Origin: Actinomadura terrae
GTDB lineage: Bacteria; Actinomycetota; Actinomycetes; Streptosporangiales; Streptosporangiaceae
Direction: 5' to 3'
Assembly: GCF_022751215.1 (NCBI RefSeq)
Contig: NZ_JAICDG010000001.1
Location: forward strand, 1,116,001-1,180,000
DNA: 64,000 nucleotides
How positions within the stretch are numbered: position 1 is the first letter of the stretch; the number at the start of each line of letters is the position of its first letter. Below, piece by piece: positions 16,666 through 25,862 of this stretch. The notes below the pieces were generated by a model. That model saw only the letters and a program-made list of their open reading frames with translations, did not search any database and was not told the DNA's origin. Both the position numbers and the translations under genes were made by a program.

Positions 16666-16739
16666 AACCCGAACCTGTTTCGGGTTAGTTTCGGCCGAAC
16701 GTCCACCGGGGGCGGATCGCGCCCCGCCTCCGGTGGACG
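16666..16739 (+). terminator. Tandem hairpins after the flavodoxin-Dabb operon
   Basis: An 8-bp stem joins 16666-16673 to 16679-16686 and is followed by a short T-rich stretch, the best rho-independent candidate. A second, 10-bp stem pairs 16700-16709 with 16730-16739. Just before them a perfect palindrome CAAGCGCTTG (16656-16665) resembles LacI-type operators but has no promoter in an obvious position. Confidence 0.6.
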
Positions 16740-16754
16740 GCTGTACTCACGAAG

Positions 16755-16840
16755 TCCCGGCCCACAGCCGCGCCTTGGCGGGCGCGGAATCGCTTCGCGG
16801 TCTTCCCGGCTACGCGCCCGCGTGACGGCTGAGGTCGCTG
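16755..16840 (+). repeat. Dispersed repeat, shortened and diverged copy 3
   Basis: This segment keeps blocks of the 157-bp repeat in order: TCCCGGCCC, GCGCGGAATCGCTTCGCGG with a one-base insertion, then CGCGTGACGGCTGAGGTCG, which is identical to copy 1. The long 11-bp hairpin between them is missing. It lies upstream of a two-component system. Confidence 0.55.
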
Positions 16841-16932
16841 ACCGCTTCGCGATCCCTGAAGTGTCCCTGATGCGGCCCTGAGTCGTCCCTGAGCGGGCGC
16901 CATGCCGGGCGGGATCGTCGTACGGTTGACGC

Positions 16933-18111
16933 GTGAAGATCCTCCGTCCGGTGACCTGGCGCGACCCGCTGCTGGACGCGGGGGTCGCGGCGGCGGTCGG
17001 GGTGGTCGCCGCGATCATGATTCACGAGTCGGACGAGCAGCACGCGCGCCCGGCCGACGCGGGCGCCTACCTGGTCTGCGTCCTGATGGCGCTGCCGCTC
17101 GTCCTGCACCGGCGCCGGCCGGTCGCGGCGCTGCTGCTGAGCAGCGCGGGCCTGTTCGTGTACTACTCGCTGGGCTATCCGGGGATTCCGCCGACGGCGC
17201 TGCTGGCCGTCCCGTTCTTCTCGACGGTGTACGCGGGGCGTCCGCGCTGGGCGGTGGGCGTGTGCGCCGGGTACTTCACGTGCGGCTTCGCCATCGTCTC
17301 GCTGAAGCACAGCCAACTGCTGGAGGCGCTCGCCCTTTTTCTTACGCACACGGCGCTGGCGGTGACCGTGATGCTGCTGGCGGAGGTGCTGCGCAGCCGC
17401 CGCGCCCTGGCCGCGGAGACGCGGGAGCGGTTGCGGCTGGCCGCCGAGGAGCGCGAGGCGGAGGCCGCCCGGCGGGTCGCCGAGGACCGCGTGCGCATCG
17501 CCCGCGAGCTGCACGACATCGTCGCGCACAGCATGGCGACGATCACCGTGCAGGCGGGCAGCGCGTTGCACGTGCTCGGCGAGGAGGACGAGGGGGCCCG
17601 TCCGGCGCTCGCCGCGATCCGGGAGACCAGCAAGCAGGCGCTCCGGGAGATGCGCGCGACGCTCGGCGCGCTGCGGACCGGCGCGGGCGCGGACGCCCAC
17701 GGGCTCGACCGGCTCCCGGTTCTGCTGGAGGCGGTCCGCGCGGCGGGCGTTCCGGTGGAGCTGTCGGTCACGGGCGCCGTGACGGATCTCGACCAGCCGA
17801 CCGACCACGCCGCCTACCGGATCCTCCAGGAGTCGCTCACCAACGTCCTGCGGCATGCGGGGACGGACGTGCGCGTCCGCGTCCGCATGTCCTACGCCGG
17901 AGGCGGGCTCGAACTGGAGATCGTCGACGACGGCGACGGCCCGTCGGCTGGGCCCGGGGGAGGGCACGGCGTGAACGGCATGCGCGAACGCGTTCACGCG
18001 CTCGGCGGCACGTTCACCGCCGGGCCGGGCACGTCCGGCGGCTTCCGGGTGGCGGCGTCGCTGCCCGCCGCGCGGGCGCCGCTCGCGGACGTGGCGGGCG
18101 GCGTGCCGTGA
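16933..18111 (+). CDS. NarL/DesK-type sensor histidine kinase
   Basis: A 392-residue kinase. The N-terminal 150 residues carry four or five membrane helices with almost no extracellular domain, suggesting a membrane or intracellular signal. The HisKA_3 phospho-acceptor is ARELHDIVAHSM near residue 196, and the ATPase domain has ILQESLTNVLRHAG, EIVDDGDG and HGVNGMRERV. The GTG start at 16933 follows no perfect ribosome site. Its stop overlaps the GTG of the cognate regulator (GTGA), giving a coupled two-component pair. Confidence 0.92.
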   Translation: MKILRPVTWRDPLLDAGVAAAVGVVAAIMIHESDEQHARPADAGAYLVCVLMALPLVLHRRRPVAALLLSSAGLFVYYSLGYPGIPPTALLAVPFFSTVYAGRPRWAVGVCAGYFTCGFAIVSLKHSQLLEALALFLTHTALAVTVMLLAEVLRSRRALAAETRERLRLAAEEREAEAARRVAEDRVRIARELHDIVAHSMATITVQAGSALHVLGEEDEGARPALAAIRETSKQALREMRATLGALRTGAGADAHGLDRLPVLLEAVRAAGVPVELSVTGAVTDLDQPTDHAAYRILQESLTNVLRHAGTDVRVRVRMSYAGGGLELEIVDDGDGPSAGPGGGHGVNGMRERVHALGGTFTAGPGTSGGFRVAASLPAARAPLADVAGGVP

Positions 18112-18803
18112 TCCGCGTCGTGCTCGCCGACGACCAGTCGCTGGTGCGGGCGGGCTTCCGGATGCTGCTGCGTCCCGCCGAGGGGATCGAGGTGGTGGGG
18201 GAGGCCGAGCACGGCGGCGCGGCGATCGCGCTGGCCCGCGAGCTGCGTCCGGACGTCGTGCTGATGGACCTGCGGATGCCCGGCGTCGACGGGGTCACCG
18301 CGATCCGCCGGATCGCCGCCGATCCGGCGCTCAATGGCGTCCGGGTCGTCGTGCTGACCACCTACGCCGAGGACGAGAACCTCTACCGGGCGCTGCGCGT
18401 GGGCGCCGCCGGGTTCCTGGTGAAGGACATCGAGCCCGCCGACCTGCTGCGGGCCGTGCGGGTGGTCGCGGCGGGTGAGTCGCTGCTGGCGCCGGCGGTG
18501 ACGCGCACGGTCATCGAGGGGTTCGTGGCGCGGACGCCGCATCCGGCCCCGCCCGGAGCGGGGGGCGCGCCCGCTGCGGCCGCGCTGCTGGACGTGCTCA
18601 CCGGCCGGGAGCGGGAGGTGCTCCGGCTGGTCGGGCGCGGGTTGTCCAACGAGGAGATCGCGGACGCCCTCGCGGTCAGCCCCCTCACCGCGAAGACCCA
18701 CGTCAGCCGGACCATGGGCAAGCTCGGCGCGCGCGACCGGGCCGGGCTCGTCGTGCTGGCCTACGAGAGCGGGCTGGTCACCCCCGGTGCCGGGCGCTCA
18801 TGA
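18108..18803 (+). CDS. NarL/LuxR-family response regulator
   Basis: A 231-residue regulator. The receiver domain begins MIRVVLADDQSLVRAGF, with the phospho-acceptor in VVLMDLRMPGVDG near residue 54 and the switch lysine in FLVKDIEPADLL. The C-terminal LuxR-type helix-turn-helix is LTGREREVLRLVGRGLSNEE to HVSRTMGKLGARDR. It is coupled to the kinase upstream. Its 3' end overlaps a small convergent gene by 26 bases. Confidence 0.94.
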   Translation: MIRVVLADDQSLVRAGFRMLLRPAEGIEVVGEAEHGGAAIALARELRPDVVLMDLRMPGVDGVTAIRRIAADPALNGVRVVVLTTYAEDENLYRALRVGAAGFLVKDIEPADLLRAVRVVAAGESLLAPAVTRTVIEGFVARTPHPAPPGAGGAPAAAALLDVLTGREREVLRLVGRGLSNEEIADALAVSPLTAKTHVSRTMGKLGARDRAGLVVLAYESGLVTPGAGRS

Positions 18804-19008
18804 TCTCCTCGCGCAGCTCCTGGGCGGAGGCCGCCTCCAGCAGCCGCGGGCCGTCCCGCCGCGGGACCAGGGCCCACCACGATCCGGTGGCCTCGCCGTA
18901 CCAGACCCGCACCCCAGGGAACTGCTCCTGCAATCCCCGCGCCGTCGCGGCGCGCAATGCCGCCGGCGTGGGTTCCTCACGACCGGCGGCGCCCCGTTGA
19001 GCCGACAT
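18778..19008 (-). CDS. Small conserved hypothetical protein
   Basis: A 76-residue protein starting MSAQRGAAGREEP after GGGGGAGGCG, an excellent ribosome site. The core (FPGVRVWYGEATGSWWALVP, then ARSLLE-like LLEAASAQELREEI) is a short alpha/beta unit found in many actinomycete genomes without assigned function. It overlaps the convergent response-regulator gene at the 3' end. Confidence 0.7.
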   Translation of the reverse strand: MSAQRGAAGREEPTPAALRAATARGLQEQFPGVRVWYGEATGSWWALVPRRDGPRLLEAASAQELREEIMSARHRG

Positions 19009-19267
19009 GTCGCCTCCCCCCGTAGATGTCTCCGGTAACAGCGTCCCCAAGGGCCAAAGCGTCACCCCTACTCGTCAAATTGTGACTAAGCACACTATGG
19101 GGGTTAGGGGGCCCACGCCGTGGGATACCGCGCCGGACGTACTCCAACCGAAGTACACCGCAGATCGGGTGACGCCGCGCGCCTGATGTCCCGCAACGCC
19201 CCGGACGCCACGCTCGACGGGTAGACGTTTCTTCCTGTGAGCGGCATGTCCGCGAAGGTGGTTCCCC

Positions 19268-21394
19268 ATGAGATTGGCCAGGCTCGCCCGGCTCTGCTAT
19301 CGGAGGCGGCGTCTGACCGTGGCCGCCTGGGTGGTGGGCACGTTCGTCGTGCTCTTCACCGGCTTCGGCTTCGCCGCCGAGCCGCTGAACGACTTCTCCG
19401 GCGGCGGCTCCGGCTCGGCGAAGGCGGAGCGGCTGCTGGACGACCATTTCCCCGAGCGCAGCGGCGACAGCATCACGCTCGCCGTCCGCGCCGACGGCGG
19501 CGTGCGCGCACCGGACGTCCAGGCGAAGGTGAAGCAGGCCATCGAGCGGATCGGCCGGACCCCGCACGTGTCGTCGGTGACCTCGCCCTACGGCCAGCCG
19601 GGCCAGATCTCCCCGGACGGCCGGACGGCGTTCGCCACCGCCAACCTCGACGTCCCGTCCGACGACATGCCGACCGACGCCGTGACGAAGCTGCTGGACG
19701 ACGTGCGCTCCAGCGACGGCCCCGTCCGGCTGGAGTTCGGCGGGTCCGCGGTGGACGCGGCGGAGACGCCGGGCGGCGGCCCGGCCGAGGGCATCGGCGT
19801 GCTCGCCGCCGTGGTCATCCTGCTCGTCGCGTTCGGGTCGGTGCTGGCGATGGGGCTGCCGATCGTGACCGCGCTGCTCGGCATCGGCTCCGGGCTCGGC
19901 CTGATCGCGCTGCTCGGGCACCTGCTGCCGGCGCCGTCGTTCAGCCCGATCGTCGCGGCGCTCATCGGGCTCGGCGTCGGCATCGACTACGCGCTGTTCA
20001 TCGTCACCCGCTACCGCGAGGAACTGCACGGCGGCAGCGATCCCGAGGAGGCGACGGTCACCGCGATCACCACCGCCGGACGCGCCGTCCTGTTCGCCGG
20101 GACCACGGTCGTGATCGCGATGATGGGCCTGTTCGTCATGCAGCAGAAGCTGCTCAACGGCGTCGCGGTCGCGGCGGGGCTGGCGGTGCTGATGACGATG
20201 CTCGGCGCGGTGACGCTGCTGCCCGCCCTGCTCGGCTTCACCGGACGGGCGATCGACCGGTTCCGGGTGCCGGGCCTGGGCCGGGCGCGCCGCCCGCTCG
20301 CCGAGCGCTGGGCGCGGACCGTCCAGCGGCATCCGGTCGTCGCCGGGCTGTGCGCGGCGGCGGTGCTGCTGGTGCTCGCCGCGCCCGCGCTGTCGATGCG
20401 GCTCAGCCTGCCCGACTCCAGCACCCAGCCGCACGACACCAGCGGCTACGCGTCCGCCAAGATCCTCGGTGAGGGCTTCGGTCCGGGCACCGCCGCGCCG
20501 CTGGTGATCGTCACGCGGGGCGGGGACGCGGCGCCCGTCGCGGCCGCCGTCCGGAAGACGCCGGGCGTCGCCGCCGTCCAGCCGCCGCGGGTCAGCCGGG
20601 ACGGCGAGGTCGCGGTGGTCATGGCGTTCCCCACCACGGGCGCGCAGGACGAGAGGACGCCGCGCCTCGTCCACGAGCTGCGCGACGAGGTCATCCCCGC
20701 CGCCACCGCCGGGACGGGCGTGCGCGCCTACGTCGGCGGACCGAACGCCGCGTCCATCGACTTCGCCGACAGCGTCGGCACGCGGCTGCCGTGGCTGATC
20801 GCGGTCGTGGTGGGGCTGTCGCTGCTGCTGCTGGTCGCGCTCGTCCGGTCGGTCACGGTGGCGCTCCAGGCCGCGCTGATGAACCTGCTGTCGATCGCGG
20901 CGGCCTACGGGGTGCTGACGGCCGTCGTCCAGTGGGGCTGGGCGGGCCGCGCGCTCGGCTTCCCGACGGACATGCCGGTGACCACGTGGGTGCCGCTGAT
21001 GATGTTCCCGATCCTGTTCGGGCTGTCGATGGACTACGAGGTGTTCCTCGTCTCGCGCATCCGCGAGGTGCACCGGACGGGCGTCGCGACCCGCGAGGCG
21101 GTCGCGCAGGGCCTCACCCGCACCGCCCGCGTGATCACCGCCGCCGCCGCGATCATGGTGATGGTGTTCCTGTCGGTGCTGCTCGGCGCGGACGTCGCGG
21201 TCAAGCAGATCGGCCTCGGCCTCGGCGTCGCGATCGTCGTGGACGCGACGATCGTGCGGCTGGTGCTCGTCCCGTCGCTGATGGAGCTGTTCGGCGAGGC
21301 GAACTGGTGGATGCCCCGCGCGCTGGCGCGGCTGCTTCCCGGCGGTGCCGGGCATGGGGACGCGGTGCACGTCGAACCGGTCAGTGGACGTTGA
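19268..21394 (+). CDS. MMPL-family RND transporter
   Basis: A 708-residue transporter with the standard two-halves architecture: helix 1 (residues 17-37), an extracytoplasmic domain to about residue 175, five or six helices, a second helix 7 near 370, a second external domain, and a final helix bundle. The functional motifs are GVGIDYALFIVTRYREE in the first half and GLSMDYEVFLVSRIREV in the second. MMPL pumps export lipids, polyketides or drugs by proton exchange. It ends overlapping the TetR gene by 14 bases in convergent arrangement. Confidence 0.93.
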   Translation: MRLARLARLCYRRRRLTVAAWVVGTFVVLFTGFGFAAEPLNDFSGGGSGSAKAERLLDDHFPERSGDSITLAVRADGGVRAPDVQAKVKQAIERIGRTPHVSSVTSPYGQPGQISPDGRTAFATANLDVPSDDMPTDAVTKLLDDVRSSDGPVRLEFGGSAVDAAETPGGGPAEGIGVLAAVVILLVAFGSVLAMGLPIVTALLGIGSGLGLIALLGHLLPAPSFSPIVAALIGLGVGIDYALFIVTRYREELHGGSDPEEATVTAITTAGRAVLFAGTTVVIAMMGLFVMQQKLLNGVAVAAGLAVLMTMLGAVTLLPALLGFTGRAIDRFRVPGLGRARRPLAERWARTVQRHPVVAGLCAAAVLLVLAAPALSMRLSLPDSSTQPHDTSGYASAKILGEGFGPGTAAPLVIVTRGGDAAPVAAAVRKTPGVAAVQPPRVSRDGEVAVVMAFPTTGAQDERTPRLVHELRDEVIPAATAGTGVRAYVGGPNAASIDFADSVGTRLPWLIAVVVGLSLLLLVALVRSVTVALQAALMNLLSIAAAYGVLTAVVQWGWAGRALGFPTDMPVTTWVPLMMFPILFGLSMDYEVFLVSRIREVHRTGVATREAVAQGLTRTARVITAAAAIMVMVFLSVLLGADVAVKQIGLGLGVAIVVDATIVRLVLVPSLMELFGEANWWMPRALARLLPGGAGHGDAVHVEPVSGR

Positions 21395-22052
21395 CGCCGT
21401 CGAACATGACCTTGACGTAGTGGTCGGCGAGCGCCCCGGTGTCGAGCCGTCCGCCGGGCTCAGCCCAGCGGACGGCGAGCCGGACGGTGTCGCGGATCAT
21501 CCGGTAGGTCAGCTTCGGGTCGATGTCGTCGCGGAACAGCCCCTCGTCCTGGCCCGCCCCGATGGCGCCGACCCACATCCGCTCGGCCTCGCGCTCGGCC
21601 TCGGCGAGGTAGGCGAACCGGTCCATGCCCTGGAGGTAGCTCCAGTCGTTCTGCAACACGGTGACGGCGGCGCGGTGCGGTTCGAGGGAGGCGAACGCGG
21701 CGCGGACGAGCCCCTCGACCGTGGCGCGCGGGTTCCCGCGCCGGGCGACCGCCTTCCGGTAGGCGGGCATGACCTCGTCGAGGTACCCGGTGAGGATCTC
21801 GTCGACGATCGACTCCTTGGAGTCGAAGTGGTGGTACAGGCTCCCCGACAGGATTCCGGCCTCCTGGGCGATGTTGCGCACCGTCGTGGCCTGGAAGCCC
21901 TTCTCCGCGAACAGGTCGGCCGCCAGCCTGACCAGGTGCTCGCGCCGCTCCGAGACCGGGGCGGGCGCGTCGCTCCCGTGCCGGCGTGCGGGGCCGGTGC
22001 CGCGGCGGCGGCGCCCGCCGGGGTTACCGCTCGTCGTGGTCACGCGGCCCAT
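21381..22052 (-). CDS. TetR-family regulator (KstR2-like)
   Basis: A 223-residue TetR regulator. About 30 basic and Gly/Pro residues precede the helix-turn-helix (LVRLAADLFAEKGFQATTVRNIAQEAGILSG, then LYHHFDSKESIVDEIL). The wording of this segment and the length of the C-terminal domain resemble KstR2-type regulators of CoA-thioester metabolism, but no such genes are nearby. It lies convergent to the MMPL gene and 55 bases downstream of the MFS gene, with a short tandem repeat in between. Confidence 0.87.
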   Translation of the reverse strand: MGRVTTTSGNPGGRRRRGTGPARRHGSDAPAPVSERREHLVRLAADLFAEKGFQATTVRNIAQEAGILSGSLYHHFDSKESIVDEILTGYLDEVMPAYRKAVARRGNPRATVEGLVRAAFASLEPHRAAVTVLQNDWSYLQGMDRFAYLAEAEREAERMWVGAIGAGQDEGLFRDDIDPKLTYRMIRDTVRLAVRWAEPGGRLDTGALADHYVKVMFDGVNVH

Positions 22053-22126
22053 TATGCCGCCGTGTTCACGCCGCCGTGCCTATGCCACGGCGCTTGTGCC
22101 ACGGTGCTTATGCCGCGGTGTTCGGG
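22053..22126 (-). repeat. Short tandem repeat duplicating the 3' tip of the MFS gene
   Basis: About five imperfect units of 13-15 bases, consensus TATGCC(G/A)C(C/G)G(T/C)GTT, run from the TetR start codon to the MFS stop. The unit at the MFS end encodes the last residues NTAA plus the stop, so the array looks like repeated duplication of a stop-containing tail. It places several extra in-frame and out-of-frame stops between the two genes. Confidence 0.6.
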
Positions 22127-23439
22127 GCGAGCGCGTCCGGTGCGCGGCCGGGCAGCAGGAGGGCCGCGGCGGCGGTCAGCACGAGCACTCCCGCGATGGC
22201 GAGGAACGCCGCGCCGTAGCCGCCCAGCGTGACCAGGACGGCGAGGCCGAGGGCGCCGCCGACCTGCTTTGCCGTGTTCGTCAACCCGGACGCGGCGCCC
22301 GCGTCCTCGGCGGGGACGCCCGAGGTGACGGCGGCGGTGAGCGGGGTGTTGAGCAGGCCGCCGCCGAGAGAGATCAGCACGGCCGGACCGAGGATGCCCG
22401 TCAGGTACCCGCCGTCCTCGGTGAGCGCGCTCTGCCAGAGGAAGCCGGACGCGGCGACCAGCGCCCCGGCGGCGACCAGCGTGCGGTTGGCGGTGCGTCG
22501 CATCAGCCGGGGCGTCAGGTGCAGGCCGACGACGATCGTCAGCAGCGTGTGCGGAAGGAAGCCGAGGCCGGTTCGCAGGGCGCCGAAGTGCAGGAGGTCC
22601 CGCATCGACAGCGCCAGGAAGTACCACATCGGGTTGAGGCAGGCCCCGGCGAGCAGCATCGCGGCGTTCCCCACCGCGACCTCGCGGATGCGCAGCAGGC
22701 GGACGGGCAGCAGCGGCGACCGCTCCCGCGTCTGGAGCGCCACGAAGCAGGCGACCAGCACGGCCCCCGCGACGATCACGAACCCGCCCGACGGCGCCCC
22801 CGCGTGCGCGAGGCCGTAGGTGAGCGAGGCGATGCCCGCCGTGGCGAGGACGGCCCCCCGGGCGTCGAGACGGCGGTTCCGGCGCCCGGCCGGGAGCAGG
22901 CGCAGCGCGGGGACCACCAGCAGCACGCCGACCGGGACGTTCACCAGCAGCACCCAGCGCCACGAGAACGCGTCGGTGAGGACGCCTCCGACGAGGTTCC
23001 CGGACGTCCCGCCCGCGAGGCCCGCCGCCGTCCACGCGGCGAGGGCGCGGGGGCGCGCGTCCTCGCCGACCGTGGTGGAGAGGACGGTCAGCGTCGCCGG
23101 GGCGAGCACCGCCGCGCCGAGCCCCTGGACGGCCCGCGCGGCGATCAGCGTGCCCTGGCCGCCCGCCAGCCCCCCGGCCAGCCCGGCGAGCGTGAACAGC
23201 GCGAGCCCGAGGACGAACGCGCGGCGCAGCCCGTACAGGTCGGCGAGGCGGCCGCCGAGCAGCAGGAACCCCGCGAACGGCAGCGCGTAGGCGTTGACGG
23301 CCCAGTGCAGGTCTACCGGGTCGAAGCCGAGGTCGGCCTGGAGGGAGGGCAGCGCGACGTTCACCACCGACACGTCCAGGACGACCATGAACTGCGCCGC
23401 GCACGCGAGGACGAGCACCGCCAGATCCCGCCGGGTCAT
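22108..23439 (-). CDS. MFS transporter, DHA2-type drug exporter
   Basis: A 443-residue permease with about 12-14 membrane helices. The opening VLACAAQFMVVLDVSVVNVALP carries the DHA2 family motif LDxxVVNVALP; motif A is GGRLADLYGLRRAF, and motif C-like segments follow near AAGLAGGTSGNLVGG. It probably exports hydrophobic toxic compounds by proton antiport. The start MTRRDL follows GGAGGGG. A TetR gene is divergent 69 bases away, with a palindrome between them, the usual layout of a self-regulated efflux pair. Confidence 0.92.
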   Translation of the reverse strand: MTRRDLAVLVLACAAQFMVVLDVSVVNVALPSLQADLGFDPVDLHWAVNAYALPFAGFLLLGGRLADLYGLRRAFVLGLALFTLAGLAGGLAGGQGTLIAARAVQGLGAAVLAPATLTVLSTTVGEDARPRALAAWTAAGLAGGTSGNLVGGVLTDAFSWRWVLLVNVPVGVLLVVPALRLLPAGRRNRRLDARGAVLATAGIASLTYGLAHAGAPSGGFVIVAGAVLVACFVALQTRERSPLLPVRLLRIREVAVGNAAMLLAGACLNPMWYFLALSMRDLLHFGALRTGLGFLPHTLLTIVVGLHLTPRLMRRTANRTLVAAGALVAASGFLWQSALTEDGGYLTGILGPAVLISLGGGLLNTPLTAAVTSGVPAEDAGAASGLTNTAKQVGGALGLAVLVTLGGYGAAFLAIAGVLVLTAAAALLLPGRAPDALAPNTAA

Positions 23440-23452
23440 GGCCCCTCCGTTC

Positions 23453-23468
23453 TGATACAGACGTATCA
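23453..23468. promoter_or_regulatory. Candidate TetR operator between MFS and TetR genes
   Basis: TGATAC-AGAC-GTATCA is a perfect 6-bp inverted repeat with a four-base spacer, in the 69-base gap between the divergent genes. It lies 14 bases upstream of the MFS start codon, where binding would block that promoter. The TetR at 23509 is the likely binder. Confidence 0.6.
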
Positions 23469-23508
23469 TTATGTTACGACCGGTGGGGCCGTGCGAGAGG
23501 ATCGGGGG

Positions 23509-24180
23509 GTGCCGAGAACCGCGGATCACGACGCGCGCCGCGCGCAGATCACCGACGGGCTGGTCAGGGTGGCCGGACGGGACGGGCTGCACGCCGTCAC
23601 CATGCGGTCGGTGGCGGCCGAGGCCGGGGTCTCGTTGCGGCTCGTCCAGTACTACTTCGAGAGCAAGGCGCAGCTCATGAACGCGGCGCTGGAGCGGCTC
23701 GAACGGCTGAGCCGCGAGCGCTGGGCGGCGCGGCTGGCCGCGCTGCCCGCCCCCTCACCGCGCGCGTTCGTCGAGGCGCTGCTGGCCGAGGCGCTGCCGA
23801 CCGACCCCGAGAGCCGCGCCTTCCACCAGGTGTGGACGTCCTACGCCGTGCTGTCGATGACCGACCCCTCGCTCGCCGACCAGCCGTTCGTGGACGGGCC
23901 CGAACGGCTGGAGCGGCAGCTCGCGCAGGCCCTGGACGGCGCGGTCGCCGACGGCTCGGTGCCGCCGTCCGCCGACACCGCGACCGAGGCGGCACGGCTG
24001 CTCGCGCTCGTCCACGGGCTGGGGACGAGCGTCCTGGTCGGTCGGCGGACCCCCGAGTCGGCGATGGACGTCCTGCACTATCACCTGGACGCGCTTTTCT
24101 GCGGTGTCAGCGCTGGCGGTGTCAGCGGCAGCGGCCGAGGTCCAGATACGCCTGCCTCCCCCGGTCGACCAGCACCCTGA
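23509..24180 (+). CDS. TetR-family regulator, probably of the divergent MFS pump
   Basis: A 223-residue regulator starting at GTG. The DNA-binding domain reads DGLVRVAGRDGLHAVTMRSV, AAEAGVSLRLVQYYFESKAQL; the RLVQYYF form of the recognition helix is common in regulators of efflux pumps. The ligand-binding half is unremarkable and ends in a Gly/Ser/Pro-rich tail. Its last 59 bases overlap the convergent carboxypeptidase gene, which is unusually long and means the tail composition is constrained by the other gene. Confidence 0.9.
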   Translation: MPRTADHDARRAQITDGLVRVAGRDGLHAVTMRSVAAEAGVSLRLVQYYFESKAQLMNAALERLERLSRERWAARLAALPAPSPRAFVEALLAEALPTDPESRAFHQVWTSYAVLSMTDPSLADQPFVDGPERLERQLAQALDGAVADGSVPPSADTATEAARLLALVHGLGTSVLVGRRTPESAMDVLHYHLDALFCGVSAGGVSGSGRGPDTPASPGRPAP

Positions 24181-25744
24181 CCGTCGAGGAGTGGCCGTGC
24201 GCCGTGCAGGTCAGCGTCCACTTCTCCTTGAGCAGGCCGGTCACGGGCTTCTGCCCGGTCGGGGTGAAGGGCGACTCCGGACGCACCGACGGGTTCACGT
24301 CCCAGACGAAGCGGCCGTTCCAGGGCACCTGCATCGAGGACGTCAGGCGCGTCGGCACCGCCTGCGGCTTGCTGCTCCCGACCGGCGAGGTCCACAGCGT
24401 GAAGCTCTTGGTGATGCTCAGCGTGGCGCCGCCGGGCGCGCGGCCTTGCAGCACCGAGTGCGCGCCGCGGTCGACGGCGTTGCGGAGCGCGACGAGGAAC
24501 GCGCCGCGCGCGCCCTTGCCCGCCGTCGGGCCCGTCCCGTAGTACTCCTCGACGAGGGTCTCGAACGCCGGATGGAACGACTTGCCGAACTCGAACGTGT
24601 AGCCGAGGCCGCGCGTGGCGTAGTACGACCAGTCGTTGGTCTCGCCCGTCGTCTCGTAGTCGTCGCCCGACCGCATCCCCGTGTAGCCGTTCTGCGCGGC
24701 CATCGCGTCGCTGAGCGCCTTGTAGGCGGGCTCGTCCGGGGCGAGGCCCTCGGCCTTGGAGAAGTAGGGGCGCAGGATCGTCCCGCCGTAGGTGTGGTTG
24801 GTGATCAGCGTCGTGACCTGCCGGGACGAGACCAGGTCGCGGATGTTGCGGGACTCGGGCTCGGAGAAGGGGCCCGCGCCGTGGTAGTCCCCGTCGGCGC
24901 CGTTCGTGCTCGACCCCGTGCCGCCCCAGCCGAAGCCGTAGTTGCGGTTCACGTCCACGCCGAGGTCCTCGTTCCCCGGCTTGGCGCACAGCGGCGGCGG
25001 CGCGTCCTTCCCGGGCACGACGCGGCAGTTCTTCCGCTTGTACTCCAGCGTGCCGCCGCCGCGCGAGAGGTTGAAGCCGTCCGGGTTCACCACCGGGACG
25101 AGCACGACGCGCGCCGTGTCGAGCAACCGGGTGATCTCGCGGTCCCGGCCGTCGCGGCGCAGCAGGTCGTAGCCGAACTCCATCGCCATCTCGCCGGACG
25201 GCCACTCGCGCGCGTGGTGCAGCCCGACCATGAGGAACACCGGGCGCCCGTCGCGGGCGGATACGTGGTGGCCGATCTCGATCCCCTGGACCCTGCGTCC
25301 CTCCAGCGTCCGCGCGGGCAGCGTGAACGCGCGCACCCGCGAGGGGTTGCGGCGGGCGAGCGCGGCCATCTCCGACTCGTAGTCGCGCAGCGTCCGGTAG
25401 GACGTGCGGCCGCTCGGCAGCGGCGAGCGGGCGGTCCGCGCGGCGTAGGCGCGGTCGCGTTCGCGGTCGGCGCCGAGGTCGGCGACGCGGACGCGCCAGG
25501 TGTAGCCCGCCCCGCGCAGCGCCGCCGCGTCCGACGGGGAGTGCAGGACGACGTCCGCCCACCCCGGTCCGGCCGCCTCGGCGAGGTCGAGGCCGAGCCC
25601 GGCGAGCCGCCGGGCCGACGGCGCGTCCGGCACGTCCACCCGGACGATCTGCTCCGGCGCGGTCCGCTCGGGGGCGGCGTGGGCCGGTGTGATCAGGGCC
25701 GCGCTGAGCGCGAGCGCGGCGGCGGAGGCAGCGAAGGGCCGCAT
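24122..25744 (-). CDS. Secreted M14-family zinc carboxypeptidase
   Basis: A 540-residue exported peptidase. The signal peptide is residues 1-23 (ending ITPAHA), followed by a propeptide-like region to about residue 105. The catalytic domain has zinc ligands in GLHHAREWPSGE and TNHTYGG, substrate-binding NPDGF and DVNRNYGFGWGG, and the catalytic glutamate in YTFEFGKSF. A C-terminal domain of about 120 residues follows. It probably trims C-terminal residues of extracellular peptides for nutrition. The gene stands alone on its strand. Confidence 0.93.
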   Translation of the reverse strand: MRPFAASAAALALSAALITPAHAAPERTAPEQIVRVDVPDAPSARRLAGLGLDLAEAAGPGWADVVLHSPSDAAALRGAGYTWRVRVADLGADRERDRAYAARTARSPLPSGRTSYRTLRDYESEMAALARRNPSRVRAFTLPARTLEGRRVQGIEIGHHVSARDGRPVFLMVGLHHAREWPSGEMAMEFGYDLLRRDGRDREITRLLDTARVVLVPVVNPDGFNLSRGGGTLEYKRKNCRVVPGKDAPPPLCAKPGNEDLGVDVNRNYGFGWGGTGSSTNGADGDYHGAGPFSEPESRNIRDLVSSRQVTTLITNHTYGGTILRPYFSKAEGLAPDEPAYKALSDAMAAQNGYTGMRSGDDYETTGETNDWSYYATRGLGYTFEFGKSFHPAFETLVEEYYGTGPTAGKGARGAFLVALRNAVDRGAHSVLQGRAPGGATLSITKSFTLWTSPVGSSKPQAVPTRLTSSMQVPWNGRFVWDVNPSVRPESPFTPTGQKPVTGLLKEKWTLTCTAHGHSSTVRVLVDRGRQAYLDLGRCR

Positions 25745-25862
25745 GGGATCACCTCTCGCGGGGGGAGAGGCTCATGATCCACAAAGCCGGGACGCGGAGC
25801 ACGGGCAATGTCTGCCAGCGTTCGCGCCCCGGCTCCGGGGGTATTTCCCCTAGCCGCGCGTG

